61,767 nt of DNA from Ignavibacterium sp. (GTDB lineage: Bacteria; Zixibacteria; MSB-5A5; GN15; PGXB01): the NCBI GenBank assembly GCA_020724775.1, contig DYGG01000016.1, positions 1 through 61,767 on the forward strand, read 5' to 3'. The position numbers and the translations under genes were made by a program. Below are positions 61,660-61,767 of the stretch, piece after piece. The number at the start of each line of letters is the position of its first letter. Positions within the stretch are counted from its first letter, which is position 1. The notes under the pieces are model-generated. The model made no database searches and was not told the DNA's origin. It saw nothing but the letters and a program-made list of their open reading frames with translations.

Positions 61660-61687
61660 TTGACATCCGACGATTTTTTCCTTAATT
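61660..61687 (+). promoter_or_regulatory. Promoter candidate for tRNA-Phe
   Basis: TTGACA (61660-61665), a 16-nt spacer and TTAATT (61682-61687), with the start about 20 nt before the tRNA. The -35 is perfect, the -10 weak. Confidence 0.4.
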
Positions 61688-61713
61688 GGCTTAACTTTTG
61701 ACAAAATTTGTCT

Positions 61714-61767
<54 letters not shown>

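Overview
The window reads as chromosome of a Gram-negative, respiring bacterium of the FCB side of the tree, most like candidate phylum Zixibacteria. The basis is Bam/Skp/LpxD envelope genes, dockerin-bearing secreted proteins, a type IX-style C-terminal tail on a giant surface protein, and a complete 14-subunit complex I. This taxonomic call is inference; no rRNA is present. UGA is a normal stop for many genes here (uvrB, rplU, nadE, nuoD, nuoG, nuoM).

Layout. 1-12498 (mostly minus): a 2,610-residue secreted repeat protein, an SPFH lipoprotein, an unknown lipoprotein and uvrB. 12744-17137 (plus): rplU-bamA-skp-lpxD. 17161-17945 (minus): a zinc-ribbon membrane protein and ssb. 18096-22247 (plus): nadE-rsmI-PAP2-lgt-EamA, tightly overlapped. 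22299-28974 (minus): an ADP-forming acyl-CoA synthetase, a membrane protein, gltX, a coiled-coil peptide, a rubrerythrin-like/rubredoxin-like/peroxiredoxin trio and nadA. 29306-30091 (minus): an ATPase-less kinase-like protein. 30361-35162 (plus): purF, a STAS protein and a subtilase. 35243-49705 (minus): nuoA-N. 49855-52773 (minus): HD, MFS and PHP proteins. 52917-61767 (plus): a TPR membrane protein, tRNA-His, hisS, a nucleoside phosphorylase-like protein, a PrsW-like protease, an aminotransferase, a ROK kinase, a small membrane protein and the start of tRNA-Phe.

The most important finding is two independent genes that only make sense if UGA is read as selenocysteine. One is a peroxiredoxin whose peroxidatic Cys codon is TGA (23867-23869), followed by a SECIS-like hairpin and lying directly downstream of a rubrerythrin-like and a rubredoxin-like gene. 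The other is a 73-residue glutaredoxin-like protein between nuoM and nuoN. Its reading frame passes a TGA and ends two codons later (Sec-Gly-Ile-stop), again with a hairpin at SECIS distance. Together they suggest selenium-dependent thiol/peroxide chemistry tied to respiration.

A second system is the tRNA-His/HisRS pair. The tRNA gene has no encoded G at -1, and has U72 and A73. The adjacent hisS is of the divergent type (KPGPGRFREFMQ in place of the usual motif-2 loop), as known from Caulobacter-like alphaproteobacteria. It looks like a transferred or convergent orthogonal histidine identity system.

Sigma-70-like promoters with good hexamers were found by eye ahead of ssb, nadA, purF, nuoA, the HD operon, the TPR gene, tRNA-His and the aminotransferase. 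All positions, pairings and family calls come from reading the sequence; no searches were run.
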